64,000 bases of DNA from positions 186,001 through 250,000 of the forward strand of contig NZ_JABFHG010000004.1 in assembly GCF_013112485.1 (NCBI RefSeq). The letters are read 5' to 3'. Below the pieces are notes generated by a model. That model searched no databases. It saw nothing but the letters and a program-made list of their open reading frames with translations, and was not told the origin of the DNA. This document shows, one piece after another, positions 1 to 9,163 of this stretch; the stretch's first letter is position 1, and the number at the start of each line of letters is the position of its first letter. Origin of the DNA: Roseicella sp. DB1501 (GTDB taxonomy: Bacteria; Pseudomonadota; Alphaproteobacteria; Acetobacterales; Acetobacteraceae). A program made the translations under genes and the position numbers.

Positions 1-1544
1 TCGGTCCGGTTCTGGATGGCGTCCCAGGAGCGCCGGATCTCCTCGCTGTCGGGATCGGTCTCGCCGGTCGCGTTCTGGTAGCGGATCATGTCCTCGATCG
101 AGGTCCCGGGCCGGGCGAGTTCCGGCGGCAGCCCGGCGAGGTCGATCGCGGCCTGGTTGATCACCCGCACGCGGTTCTCGGCATCCACCAGCATCACGCC
201 ATGCGGGACGCTCTCGAAGGCCGCCGTCATCGCCGCCTCGGCCGCCAGGGCCCGGTCGCGGGCGGCGGCGAGGGCCTCGGCCCCGTGCCGCGCCTCGGTG
301 ATGTCGGTGAAGGTCCGCACATGGCTGCCGTCGCTGGCGTAATTCGTGCGGATCTCGAGGATGCGGCCATCCGGCCGGCTCCGCACGGTCACGAAGGGCG
401 GGGAGCCGGGGCCGCCGAGGCTGTCGATATGGGTGTGGGGCGCCGGGCCGCCGCCGAACTCCCCGGCGCGGGCCTGCCAGTCGACGATATCCTCGATCCG
501 CCGGCCGGGCACGACGAGCGCCGGCGGCAGGTCGAGCATCTCGGCGACCTGGCTGTTGGCGACCGCCACCCGGCGGCCGGGATCGATCATCATGATCCCC
601 TGGCCGACATGCGAGATCACCGCCTCAAGCTGCGCCCGCGAGCGCGCCTCCTGCCGGCGGAAATGCAGGACGGTCAGCCAGATGGCGGCGATGCCGAAGG
701 TGACGAGGGCGCCGACGGCGATGAGCTCGCGCTGCTCCTCGCGGGCCGGGGCCAGCACCGAATCGGCGGCGAGCCCGACGGCGACGATGAGCGGGCGCCC
801 CTCGACCCGGTGATAGGCGAAGAAGCGGTCGATCCCGTCGAACGGGCCCACCGCACGCCGCGTCGTCTCCGTCGCACCGGCGCGGAAGGCCGCGATGCTG
901 GCCGGCGGGACCACGGCGCCGACCAGGCTGACCGGCCGGGGGACGCGGGCGCGCAGCGCGCCATCCAGCCCGAAGAGCGCGATGACCGCATCCCGCAGCT
1001 CGAGCTGGCGGTAGAGGCGGGTGAAGGCGGCGCTGTCGAGGCTGACCAGGATGATGCCGACGAAGCCGCCCGCGGCGTCGCGCATCGGCCAGGCGATGTC
1101 GAGGGCCGTCCGGCCGTTGCCGGTCGGATGCAGCGCGCCGACCTCCAGCCTGTCCTGCTGCGGATCGGCCAGGATGGCGGTGACGATCGAGCGGTCGCGC
1201 AGCGTCGCTGGATCGGCGGACAGCGCCGAGCGGGAGAGGCGGATGCGGCCATCGGGGCCGAGGATGGCGGCATCGAGGATGTCAGGATCCGGATCGATCC
1301 CGAGCCAGGCGGGGATGGAGAAGCCGGCGGCGTCGCGGGCATGCAGCGCGGCGCCGAAGCGGAGGATGCTCTCGATCCCGCGCAGCCGGCCGGCGACGCT
1401 CGATTCCAGGGTGCGGGCGAGGGTGGCCGAGCTCTGCCAGCCGGCCTTCGCCGCCCGGCGGAACTCCGACTGCACGGCGATATGGACGAGCAGCCAGAGG
1501 AGCAGTACCAGGGCGGCCGTCATGACAAGCCCGGCCCGGTGCAT
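1..1544 (-). CDS. Sensor histidine kinase with periplasmic sensor and tandem PAS domains (C-terminus outside window)
   Basis: Translation on the minus strand gives a membrane sensor. A first transmembrane helix lies at about residues 5-24, followed by a roughly 200-residue extracytoplasmic region resembling a Cache-type sensor and a second helix around residues 235-255. Two PAS modules come next; the second contains the typical run PHGVMLVDAENRVRVINQA. The frame runs off the left edge, so the expected HisKA/HATPase part is not seen. The start is taken at ATG 1544; an in-frame TTG at 1589 is an alternative, and an in-frame TAG lies further upstream. A response regulator is encoded 178 bp upstream on the same strand, so the two probably form a two-component system. 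The ligand is unknown, and a diguanylate cyclase C-terminus cannot be excluded. Confidence 0.75.
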   Translation of the reverse strand, partial: MHRAGLVMTAALVLLLWLLVHIAVQSEFRRAAKAGWQSSATLARTLESSVAGRLRGIESILRFGAALHARDAAGFSIPAWLGIDPDPDILDAAILGPDGRIRLSRSALSADPATLRDRSIVTAILADPQQDRLEVGALHPTGNGRTALDIAWPMRDAAGGFVGIILVSLDSAAFTRLYRQLELRDAVIALFGLDGALRARVPRPVSLVGAVVPPASIAAFRAGATETTRRAVGPFDGIDRFFAYHRVEGRPLIVAVGLAADSVLAPAREEQRELIAVGALVTFGIAAIWLTVLHFRRQEARSRAQLEAVISHVGQGIMMIDPGRRVAVANSQVAEMLDLPPALVVPGRRIEDIVDWQARAGEFGGGPAPHTHIDSLGGPGSPPFVTVRSRPDGRILEIRTNYASDGSHVRTFTDITEARHGAEALAAARDRALAAEAAMTAAFESVPHGVMLVDAENRVRVINQAAIDLAGLPPELARPGTSIEDMIRYQNATGETDPDSEEIRRSWDAIQNRT

Positions 1545-1722
1545 CCACCAGGCTGGCCTGCCGACCTTGACCGCCGCGTCTGTCTGCAACTCCGTACTCC
1601 GGACCCGCGGCCGGATCGGGATGGCCTTCCTGGGGGGGCCGTCCCGCCGAGCCGCTACGTCCGGCGGTGTATCACAAAAATTTTAATCGCGCCTAATAGA
1701 TACGACAGGCGCGCAGAACGTC

Positions 1723-2442
1723 TCAGGCTGCGAGACGTTCGCCGGCCCGTGGCTCAAGCCGGTAGGCGCCGCGATCGGTGAGCAGGAGCTGCGGGTTCGC
1801 CGGATCGGCCTCCATCTTCTGCCGCAGGCGATAGATGTGCGTCTCCAGCGTGTGGGTGGTGACGCCGCTGTTGAAGCCCCAGACATCGGCGAGCAGCGTG
1901 GCGCGGTTCACCGGCGCCGCATTGGCCCGCAGCAGGTACTTCAGGATGCGGCATTCCTTGTCGGTCAGGCGCACCTTGCGGTTCTTCGCCGGATCGACCA
2001 GCAGCCGCACGCTCGGGCGGAACAGGTAGTGGCCGATGGTGAAGGTCGCGTCCTCGGAGTTGTCGAACACGCGGAGCTGGGCGCGGAGCCGGGCGAGAAG
2101 CTCGGAGAGGCGGAAGGGCTTGGCGATGTAGTCGTTGGCGCCGCTGTCGAGGCCCCGCACCACGTCCTGCTCGGCATCGGCGCCGGTCAGCATGATGATC
2201 GGCATGCGCTGGCCGTCGCGGCGGAGGCGGGCGCAGACATCGCGGCCATCGGCGTCGGGCAGGCCGATATCGAGCAGGATGGCATCGTACCGGGTCTCGG
2301 CATTGGCGAGCTTGGCCATCGCCTCGGCCGCCGAGCTCGCCTCGTCGACGATGAAATCACCCTCCATGGCGATCTGTTCCGCCAGGCTGGCACGCAGGGC
2401 CTCGTCGTCCTCGACGATCAGGATGGGGCGGGCGATGGTCAT
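1723..2442 (-). CDS. OmpR-family response regulator, winged-helix DNA-binding
   Basis: 239 residues. The N-terminal receiver domain has the acidic pocket E11-D12-D13, the phospho-acceptor D58 (LLDIGLPD), T86 and K108. The C-terminal half is a winged-helix domain of the OmpR/PhoB type with the recognition-helix sequence THTLETHIYRLRQKME. The ATG at 2442 is chosen because AAGGAG lies seven bases upstream; a longer frame reaches 2502 but adds an unlikely N-terminal extension. It precedes the PAS-containing sensor kinase on the same strand, which is the likely partner. The target genes cannot be read from the sequence. Confidence 0.9.
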   Translation of the reverse strand: MTIARPILIVEDDEALRASLAEQIAMEGDFIVDEASSAAEAMAKLANAETRYDAILLDIGLPDADGRDVCARLRRDGQRMPIIMLTGADAEQDVVRGLDSGANDYIAKPFRLSELLARLRAQLRVFDNSEDATFTIGHYLFRPSVRLLVDPAKNRKVRLTDKECRILKYLLRANAAPVNRATLLADVWGFNSGVTTHTLETHIYRLRQKMEADPANPQLLLTDRGAYRLEPRAGERLAA

Positions 2443-3110
2443 GGCACTCTCCTTCATGGGCGATCCAGGACGTTGCACGCAGACGCTTAAAAAAAGCATC
2501 ACCGCTCAACTTGTGATACTGGATACGCGATCTCCTGTGCGATCTGCCAACGAATATTCGCAGGTCCGCCTACACGATGCTGTGCGGCATGACACACGCT
2601 CGCATCACTTAGACAAATGAAGTTTTGCGAGAGGTTGGGTGCTCGGGAGGGCAGCAAGAGGGCAAAGTCGCGGCAGCCGCCGCCGAAGCCGACTCATGTT
2701 GCCCAGGGACCACAGTGCTCCGTTCGTGGCGGCGCAGCACGACCTCTTACATGCGCCGGCACTGATCGTTGCTTGCTCGCCATCAGGCGGAAAGAATCAT
2801 CCTCGTCCTGCCGCGTCGGGCGGCGGGTGCGCGGCGCAGGCGCCCCAAGGGCGGTGTCGCCGCCCGCAAGATCATCGACACCTGCGGCTCGCGCGACCGA
2901 AACGGGCTCCGGATCATGCCCTGGGACGTTCTTCGCAACATTCTTCTCACTGGCCGCCTCCCGCGCGGGCGTTCTACAGCGGAGGGCGGCCATGTCCCGG
3001 AGGCCAGGCCACCGAGGGCCGTGATCCGCGGGCGAGGAGCTCCTGCGCCAGGGCAATCCCTGCCCGTCCGCGATCCGCTGTCCTGGCCACGCAGCCGAGG
3101 AGACCAACCG
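2443..3110. other. 668-bp non-coding gap between response regulator and HdeD-like gene
   Basis: No convincing gene: the open frames here are arginine/proline-rich and read like antisense shadows. The left 180 bases are clearly AT-richer than the surroundings, with a GCTTAAAAAAAGC inverted repeat near 2485-2500. This probably holds the promoter of the response regulator and possibly that of the rightward gene. No known RNA or operator was recognised. Confidence 0.4.
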
Positions 3111-3722
3111 ATGTCTGGCACCGATACGGCAACGCCGAGCCCCATCCCGGGCGCGCCGCCGGGGCGATTCCCGCTCATCCGCCTGATGGCCCGGGGCTGG
3201 TGGGTCTTCGTCCTGCGGGGCGTGGTGGCCATCCTCTTCGGCCTCCTCGCCTTCCTCGCCCCCGGCATGGGCCTCGCCTTCATGCTCGGGATGCTCGCGG
3301 CCTGGATGGCGATCGACGGCGTCTCGACCCTCTATCAGGCGGTCAAGGGCCCGCCGGAGCGGCACGGCTTCTGGTTCTGGCTGGACGGCATCGCCTCCCT
3401 CGCCGCGGCCGCCGCCATCCTTTTCCTGCCCGGTCTCTCGGCGATGATGCTGGTCTTCATCACCGGCATCTGGAGCATCATGATCGGCGCCTTCCGCCTC
3501 GTCCTCGCCTTCCGCCTGAAAAGCGTGCTGATGGGGCTGTTCGGGGCGGTCAGCGTGTTCTTCGGCTTCTGGCTGCTGGTGAATCCCGGCCCCGGCCTGC
3601 TGGCGCTGATCTGGATCGTCGGCATCGAGGCGGTCGTCGCCGGCATCCTGCTCATCAGCCTCGGCTGGCGGCTGCGGCGGGTCCATAACGACCCGCACGG
3701 CCCGGCCCTCGGCCAGGGCTGA
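3111..3722 (+). CDS. HdeD family (DUF308) membrane protein
   Basis: 203 residues with a short hydrophilic N-terminus followed by six hydrophobic helices arranged as pairs, as in HdeD/DUF308 proteins (for example GWWVFVLRGVVAILFGLLAF and the repeated helix pairs after it). HdeD proteins are inner-membrane proteins linked in E. coli to acid resistance; the biochemical role is not known. The start at 3111 is preceded by GAGGAGA with good spacing; the frame is open further upstream but that part is not protein-like. It stands alone on the plus strand with a long leader, so it is probably a single-gene transcript. Confidence 0.8.
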   Translation: MSGTDTATPSPIPGAPPGRFPLIRLMARGWWVFVLRGVVAILFGLLAFLAPGMGLAFMLGMLAAWMAIDGVSTLYQAVKGPPERHGFWFWLDGIASLAAAAAILFLPGLSAMMLVFITGIWSIMIGAFRLVLAFRLKSVLMGLFGAVSVFFGFWLLVNPGPGLLALIWIVGIEAVVAGILLISLGWRLRRVHNDPHGPALGQG

Positions 3723-3876
3723 GTCCGGCGCCGGGGGGGTGATGGACGCCCCGGCGCTTTCCGGCGAGCATGGCGGCGGGACGGCCCCCGGCAGGATTGG
3801 CCCCGCCGTCCCACCGACCCCGCCGATGCGAATCGCAGGCCGGGCCCCAGGGGCCGGGCGACCGGAGACACATGCC

Positions 3877-4467
3877 TTGCCCGCAGCGCCCGATTCCAGC
3901 CCGCCCGCGACCGTGACGCCCAGCCGGCCCGATCTCTTCCTTGGCTATGTGAAGATCGGGCTGTTCGGCTTCGGCGGCGTCGCCGCCTGGGCGCGGCGGG
4001 TCATCGTCGAGGAGCGGCGCTGGCTCACCGAGCGCGAATACGCCGAGGTGCTCGGGCTCGGCCAGGTGCTGCCGGGGCCGAATGTCGGCAATGCCGCGGT
4101 CATGATCGGCCGGCGCTTCCACGGCCTCCCCGGCGCCCTGCTGGCCACCGCCGGCATCTACTGCGCGCCGCTGATCATCCTGATCGCGCTCTGCCTGCTC
4201 TATGACCGCTACGGCCGGCTGCCGGAGGTCAGGCCGGTGATGGCCGGCATCGCCGCCGCCGCGGCCGGCATGGTGATCGGCACCGCCTGCAAGATGGCGG
4301 GCAAGCTGAAGCTGGCGCCGGAGGCGGTGCTGCTGCTGCTCGTCGCCACCTTCTGCGCCGCCTGGCTCCGTCTCTCCCTGCCGCTGATCGTGCTGGCCCT
4401 GGCGCCGCTTTCCATCACCGCCTCGCTCTGGCGGGCCGGGCTCATCCTGCGCAAGGCGACCTCCTGA
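3877..4467 (+). CDS. Chromate transporter ChrA-family, N-terminal-type half
   Basis: About 196 residues from the TTG at 3877. It shows the CHR-domain hallmarks: FLGYVKIGLFGFGGVAAW, then GQVLPGPNVGNAAVMIG, then several membrane helices. Short CHR proteins work as pairs of half-size proteins that export chromate by proton exchange. The start is uncertain: no ATG is well placed, TTG 3877 has GGAGA nine bases upstream, GTG 3913 is also in frame, and a longer reading starts at 3739. The next gene begins inside this stop codon (TGATG), giving tight coupling with the second half. The true substrate may not be chromate. Confidence 0.8.
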   Translation: MPAAPDSSPPATVTPSRPDLFLGYVKIGLFGFGGVAAWARRVIVEERRWLTEREYAEVLGLGQVLPGPNVGNAAVMIGRRFHGLPGALLATAGIYCAPLIILIALCLLYDRYGRLPEVRPVMAGIAAAAAGMVIGTACKMAGKLKLAPEAVLLLLVATFCAAWLRLSLPLIVLALAPLSITASLWRAGLILRKATS

Positions 4468-4991
4468 TGGCGCTGCTGCTGCAGATCCTGGTCACCTTCT
4501 CGATCCTGTCCCTGGTCGCGGTGGGCGGCGCCAATGCGGTGCTGCCGGAGATGCACCGCCAGCTCGTCGAGCTGCGCGGCTGGATGGACGACGCCACCTT
4601 CTCCCAGCTCTATGCGCTGGCCCAGGCGGCGCCGGGGCCGAACATCCTGGTCGCCAGCGTCATGGGCTGGCGCGTCGCCGCCTGGGGCGGCATGGCCATG
4701 GCGACGCTCGGCATGCTGCTGCCCTCGGCGATCCTCGCCTGGTGCATGGCCGGGCTGCTGCACCGGCTGCGCGGCGCCGCCTGGCTGAAGCCGGCGCAGG
4801 CCGGGCTGGTGCCCATCGCGGTCGGGCTGCTGCTGGCGGCGGGGCTGGTGATGGCCGAGGCCTCCAGCCAGTTCGGCCTGCTGCCGCTCGTCATCGTCGC
4901 CGCCTCCACCCTCTTCGTCTGGCGGACGAGCTGGAGCCCGCTCTGGGTGCTGGCGGGCGGCGGCGTGCTGGGGCTGCTGCTGCTCGGCTGA
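4467..4991 (+). CDS. Chromate transporter ChrA-family, second half
   Basis: 174 residues, a second CHR domain in which the diagnostic motif appears as AQAAPGPNILVASVMGW, with about five to six hydrophobic helices. The ATG shares one base with the stop of the preceding half, so the two are co-translated and probably assemble as an antiparallel hetero-oligomer in the inner membrane, as known for paired short CHR proteins. It ends 15 bp before the converging CitMHS gene. Confidence 0.85.
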   Translation: MALLLQILVTFSILSLVAVGGANAVLPEMHRQLVELRGWMDDATFSQLYALAQAAPGPNILVASVMGWRVAAWGGMAMATLGMLLPSAILAWCMAGLLHRLRGAAWLKPAQAGLVPIAVGLLLAAGLVMAEASSQFGLLPLVIVAASTLFVWRTSWSPLWVLAGGGVLGLLLLG

Positions 4992-5006
4992 GGGCCGCGC
5001 TGCGTG

Positions 5007-6320
5007 TCAGAACAGCGGGAAGGCGCCGACCAGCCCGCCCGCGAGCAGCATCACCATCGCCGCGCAGAGCGCCCAGGGTAGGGTGAAACGCTGATGCGCG
5101 CCGAAATCCACCTCGCAGAGCCCGACCAGCAGATAGGTCGAGGCGACCAGCGGGCTCAGCAGATGCACCTGCTGCCCGACCAGCGAGGCGCGGCCGATCG
5201 CCTCGGCACCATGGCCGAAATTGCTGCCGGCCTCGGCCAGGATGGGAAGGATGCCGAAATAGAAGGCGTCGTTGGAGATCAGGAAGGTGAAGGGGATGCT
5301 GACCAGCGCCGTGATCAGCGGCACGAAGCGGCCGGCGCTGTCGGGGATGATGGCGGTGACGCTGCGCGCCATCGCCTCCACCATCCCGGTGCCGGAGAGG
5401 ATGCCGGTGAAGACGCCGGCGGCGAAGATCAGCGAGACCACCGCCAGCACGTTCGGCGCATGCGCGGCGATGCGCCGCTTCTGCTCGGCGAGGTTGGGGT
5501 AGTTGATCGCCGTCGCCACCGCGAAGCCGATCATGAAGAGCAACGGCAGCGGCAGGATGCCGAGCAGCAGGCCGGCCATGAGCACCACGGTCAGGCCGAA
5601 ATTCACCCAGAGCAGATGCGGCCGCCGCTCCGGCGGCAGCGGCTCGACCGTATCGACCACGCCCCCGGTCGGCGCCGGCACCTCGTCCAGCCCCGGCAGG
5701 TTGGCGACGCCGATCCGTGCCCGCTCCTGCCGCCCCAGCACCCAGGCGACGAAGAGGGCAAATCCGAAGCAGGCGACCATGGTCGGGATCAGCGGCACGA
5801 AGAGCGCATTGGCATCGACATGCAGCGCGCTGGCGGCGCGCGCCGTCGGCCCGCCCCAGGGGGTGAGGTTCATATTGCCCGCCGCCAGCATGATGACGCA
5901 GGCGGCCGTCAGCGGCCGCATGCCGAGCCGCCGGTAGAGCGGCAGCATGGCGGTGGTGGTGATGAGGTAGCTGGTCGAGCTGTCGCCATCGAGCGAGACG
6001 ATGGAGGCGAGCACCACCGTGCCCATCACGATCTTCACCGGGTCGCCGCCGACGAAGCGCAGCACCGTCCGCGCCACCGGGTCGAAGAGCCCGGCATCGA
6101 TCATGATGCCGAAATAGAGGATGGCGAAGAGCAGCAGCACGCCGGTCGGCGCCAGGTTGCGGATCCCGTCCAGCACCATCTTGCCGATCTCGCCGCCGAA
6201 GCCCGCGAGCAGGGCGAAGGCGACGGGGACGAGGATCAGCGCCAGCAGCGCCGAGAGCCGGTCCGTCATGATCAGCACCATGAAGACCAGCACCATGGAA
6301 TAGGCGAGCAGCGTCAGCAT
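5007..6320 (-). CDS. CitMHS-family citrate/metal:proton symporter
   Basis: 437 residues, the usual CitMHS size, almost entirely hydrophobic (about 12 helices). Recognisable parts include DGDSSTSYLITTTAMLPLYR and the NLTPWGGPTARAA loop, both characteristic of this family, which takes up citrate complexed with Mg2+ or Ca2+. The start at ATG 6320 has GGGGAGG just upstream; a longer frame to 6467 adds an Arg/Pro-rich tail that is not membrane-like. No regulator is adjacent. Confidence 0.88.
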   Translation of the reverse strand: MLTLLAYSMVLVFMVLIMTDRLSALLALILVPVAFALLAGFGGEIGKMVLDGIRNLAPTGVLLLFAILYFGIMIDAGLFDPVARTVLRFVGGDPVKIVMGTVVLASIVSLDGDSSTSYLITTTAMLPLYRRLGMRPLTAACVIMLAAGNMNLTPWGGPTARAASALHVDANALFVPLIPTMVACFGFALFVAWVLGRQERARIGVANLPGLDEVPAPTGGVVDTVEPLPPERRPHLLWVNFGLTVVLMAGLLLGILPLPLLFMIGFAVATAINYPNLAEQKRRIAAHAPNVLAVVSLIFAAGVFTGILSGTGMVEAMARSVTAIIPDSAGRFVPLITALVSIPFTFLISNDAFYFGILPILAEAGSNFGHGAEAIGRASLVGQQVHLLSPLVASTYLLVGLCEVDFGAHQRFTLPWALCAAMVMLLAGGLVGAFPLF

Positions 6321-6528
6321 GCATCCTCCCCGACCGCCGCCTTGGCGGCGCCTGGGGTGGCCGCGCGGGGCTGTCTCTCGTTCCAGCGGCGGGACCGCGG
6401 CCCCGGCCGCGGCGAGGGGCGGCGGAAGGTGTCCGGGTCCGGACCTTTCCGCTGTAGCCAACCGCAAGGGCGGCTACAAGCGGCCGGGCGCCGGTGCCGG
6501 TTGCGGGGGCCGGCCTCCCGCGGCCCGG

Positions 6529-8649
6529 TCAGAAGGTGAAACGGGTCCCGACATAGAGGCTCCGGCCTTCGCCGGGATAGAAGACCGCCGTGTTCGCCCC
6601 CGGGGCCTGGGCGTTGATGATGGTCGAGACGTCGGAGACGTAGCGCTTGTTGGTCAGGTTGCGGGCATCGAGGAAGAGGGTGATGCCGGGCGCCACCGTC
6701 ACCCCCGCCTCCAGGCCGAGCTTGATGTAGCTGTTGCCGCGCAGCGTGTTGGCGTAGTCCGCCCAGGCCCCCTGCGGCACCCAGTCCAGCGCCGGGCGCA
6801 GGAAGAAGCGGTCCGGCTGCGCATAGGCGAGGCTGGTCCGCAGCACATGCGGCGGCAGGCCGGCGATGCGGTTGTCGCCGTACTGGCGGTCGCCCCGGAA
6901 GCGGAAGTCGTTGAAGGTCCAGACCTGGCCGAGGGTCAGCCGGTCCCCTGTGTCGAACAGCCCCTGCGCCAGATCGTAGCGCGCGGCGAGTTCCACGCCC
7001 TGGTTGACGGTGGTGCCGGCATTGAAGGTGTTGGCCGGGATCGAGGGATTCAACGAATATTGCAGGAGCTGGCCGCGCAGGTTGCTGCGGAACAGCGTCA
7101 CGTCCCAGCCGCCGCGGTCGAAGCGGCCGCGCGTGCCGAGCTCGACCGTCCAGGCGCGCTGCGAGTCGAGCGGCACCCAGACCGGCCGGATGCCGACCGT
7201 CTGCAACTGGTCTGAGAAGTCCGGCACGTCCTGGCTGCGGGTGATGTTGGTGAAGAATTGCAGCTCCGTCCGCGGCTGCCACAGCAGGCCGAGCTTCGGG
7301 TTGAAGCCGTCATAGGTGCGGCTGTAGCGCTGGCCGTTCAGCCGGTTCTCGTAGTCGCGGTCGTTGCGCAGCGCCTTGGCGCCGGCGACGAGGGCGAGGG
7401 AGGGCGCGACCCAGAGCCGATTTTCTAGGAAGAGCTCGTAATTCCTGGCGCTCTGCACGCCGTTCGCGGTGAGCGCGCCGCGGGAGCCGCGGAGGTTGAC
7501 GTATTGCAGCGCGTCGTTGTTGCCGGCGTAGTAGCGGCCGCCCAGGATGATCTCGTCCCGCAGCCCGCCGATGGTGAAGCTGTGCGACCAGTGCGGCGCG
7601 ATGCCCCAGGTCAGCCCGTCCTGGTCCACCACCTGGAAGATCGGGTGGTAGAGCGATTTGTGGATGATCCAGGAATCGATGTCGATCTGCCCGGCCTCCA
7701 GCCGCACCGAAGTGCGGTTGGCGAAGCGCTCGGCCCAGACGTTGCGGGCCTGGTTCTGCGCGACCTGGGCCGGGTTCGCCATGGTCGGCGTGGTCAGCGC
7801 CTGGGAGAGGGTGAGGGCCCCGGGCAATTGCTGGCGGGTGATGTAGACGCCGGCATAGAAGCGCGTCTCGACATTGTCCGAGAGGCGGTAGCCGACATTG
7901 CCGTTGAACTGGTCGTACTGGCCGCGGCTGTGCTGCCGCCAGCCATCCGTGGAGAAATGCGAGTAGTTGGCGAGGGCATCGGCATCGCCGAAATTGCGCG
8001 AGACCTGGCCGGAGAGGCGCCAGGTGCCGAAGGTGCCGGCCTCGGCGCGCAGGATGTTCGCCGCCTCGGCGGTATAGGCCGTCGGAGTGGTGAAGTTGAT
8101 GGCGCCGCCGAGCGTGGAGGCGCCGAAGGCGAGGCCGTTGCCGCCCGGATAGACCCCGACGCTGCGGATGGCGAGCGGGTCGATCTGGTAGAAATCCCCC
8201 GACCCGTCGGCCAGGTTCACCGGAATGCCGTCCTGCAGCACCTCGATGCCGCGCAGGTGGAAGCCGCGGGCGATGCCGGAGCCACGGACGGAGAGCCGCA
8301 GCTCCTGCCCGTAGCGCTCCTGCACGAAGACGCCGGGCGTCTCCTGCAGCATGTCGCGCAGATTGAAGGCGCGGCGGTTCTCGAACTGCTCCGAATCGAG
8401 GAAGCGGACGGCGGCGGGCGCCTGCTCGATCTGCGCGCGCTGGTCTGCGACCGATGGGACGGTGAGGGAGCCGGGCGCCCGCCCGATCACCTCGGTCTCG
8501 GGCAGGGTGAGCACGGGGCTGCTGGACGCGTCCGAGAGCAGCGTGGCGGGTTCGGCCTGGGCCTGAGTCGGGATTTGGGTCTGGGCCAGGGCAAGGCCGG
8601 GCAGGGTGCTGGCGAGCAACGCGCCGGCGAGGCGCGGGAAGGACGGCAT
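6529..8649 (-). CDS. TonB-dependent outer-membrane receptor
   Basis: 706 residues. A signal peptide ends near ALAQTQ. A plug domain follows with NLRDMLQETPGVFVQERYGQ, RGSGIARGFHLRGIEVLQDG and an FGASTLGGAINF segment, then a long beta-barrel region ending in an aromatic residue (GTRFTF), as expected for outer-membrane insertion. The family imports ferric chelates, vitamin B12 or metals using TonB energy. The start at 8649 has AGGAGA upstream. It lies 54 bp downstream of a DUF2946 gene in the same direction; that pairing is typical of copper- or metal-related TonB receptors, so copper or another metal is a plausible substrate, by inference. Confidence 0.93.
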   Translation of the reverse strand: MPSFPRLAGALLASTLPGLALAQTQIPTQAQAEPATLLSDASSSPVLTLPETEVIGRAPGSLTVPSVADQRAQIEQAPAAVRFLDSEQFENRRAFNLRDMLQETPGVFVQERYGQELRLSVRGSGIARGFHLRGIEVLQDGIPVNLADGSGDFYQIDPLAIRSVGVYPGGNGLAFGASTLGGAINFTTPTAYTAEAANILRAEAGTFGTWRLSGQVSRNFGDADALANYSHFSTDGWRQHSRGQYDQFNGNVGYRLSDNVETRFYAGVYITRQQLPGALTLSQALTTPTMANPAQVAQNQARNVWAERFANRTSVRLEAGQIDIDSWIIHKSLYHPIFQVVDQDGLTWGIAPHWSHSFTIGGLRDEIILGGRYYAGNNDALQYVNLRGSRGALTANGVQSARNYELFLENRLWVAPSLALVAGAKALRNDRDYENRLNGQRYSRTYDGFNPKLGLLWQPRTELQFFTNITRSQDVPDFSDQLQTVGIRPVWVPLDSQRAWTVELGTRGRFDRGGWDVTLFRSNLRGQLLQYSLNPSIPANTFNAGTTVNQGVELAARYDLAQGLFDTGDRLTLGQVWTFNDFRFRGDRQYGDNRIAGLPPHVLRTSLAYAQPDRFFLRPALDWVPQGAWADYANTLRGNSYIKLGLEAGVTVAPGITLFLDARNLTNKRYVSDVSTIINAQAPGANTAVFYPGEGRSLYVGTRFTF

Positions 8650-8703
8650 GGGGTGTTCTCCTGACAGGGCGAGGCGCCGGGTGGCGGCGCGACGAGGCGG
8701 CTG

Positions 8704-9075
8704 TCAGGCGAGGGGCGGTGCGCGCGGTTGCTGCGGCGGGGCGCGGGGTGCGGCGGGCGGCAGCCCGGCGAGACGCGGCGGCGGCGACAGCAGCCAGACC
8801 AGCATCCGGGCGGCGAGACCGGGCGCCTCGGGCGCCGGCGAGACGCTGCCGGGGCAGAGCGGGCAACTGTCGTGATGGTGCGGCGCGGGCGATGCAGGCT
8901 GCCCGTCCTCACCAACCAGCAGGGTGCGGATGCCGTCGGCCGAGCAGATCTCGATCGCATGGCCGGGGCCGCCGGACGGGGCCAGGGCGGCGAGGCAATG
9001 CGCGAAGGCCGTCGCCCACTGCAACGAGAGCAGCAGGGTGAGCACAACCGAAAATCGGGGTGCGTGGCACTTCAT
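8704..9075 (-). CDS. DUF2946 small secreted/membrane protein
   Basis: About 123 residues. A hydrophobic N-terminal segment (VVLTLLLSLQWATAFAH) is followed by the conserved DUF2946 core EICSADGIRTL and a metal-ligand-like stretch PHHHDSCPLC. The His/Cys cluster could bind a soft metal such as copper. It is the first gene of a two-gene unit with the TonB receptor. The start at 9075 is preferred (KCHAPRF reading); another ATG at 9111 is possible. The long proline/alanine C-tail is low-complexity. Confidence 0.8.
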   Translation of the reverse strand: MKCHAPRFSVVLTLLLSLQWATAFAHCLAALAPSGGPGHAIEICSADGIRTLLVGEDGQPASPAPHHHDSCPLCPGSVSPAPEAPGLAARMLVWLLSPPPRLAGLPPAAPRAPPQQPRAPPLA

Positions 9076-9163
9076 TTCGCCTGTATGCCCTAAGCCCTGG
9101 CCCGGTGTCATCTAATATGCCGCGAGAATTGACCCTGGCCGGCTTCCGGCTCAGGAGTCGGGC

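Noticed and set aside
201-1781. A 526-codon rightward open frame at the left edge
   Set aside because: Antisense to the sensor kinase, whose minus-strand reading has clear PAS and membrane segments.
2617-3110. Several overlapping frames upstream of the HdeD-like gene
   Set aside because: Arg/Pro-rich, no ribosome sites, no recognisable domain.
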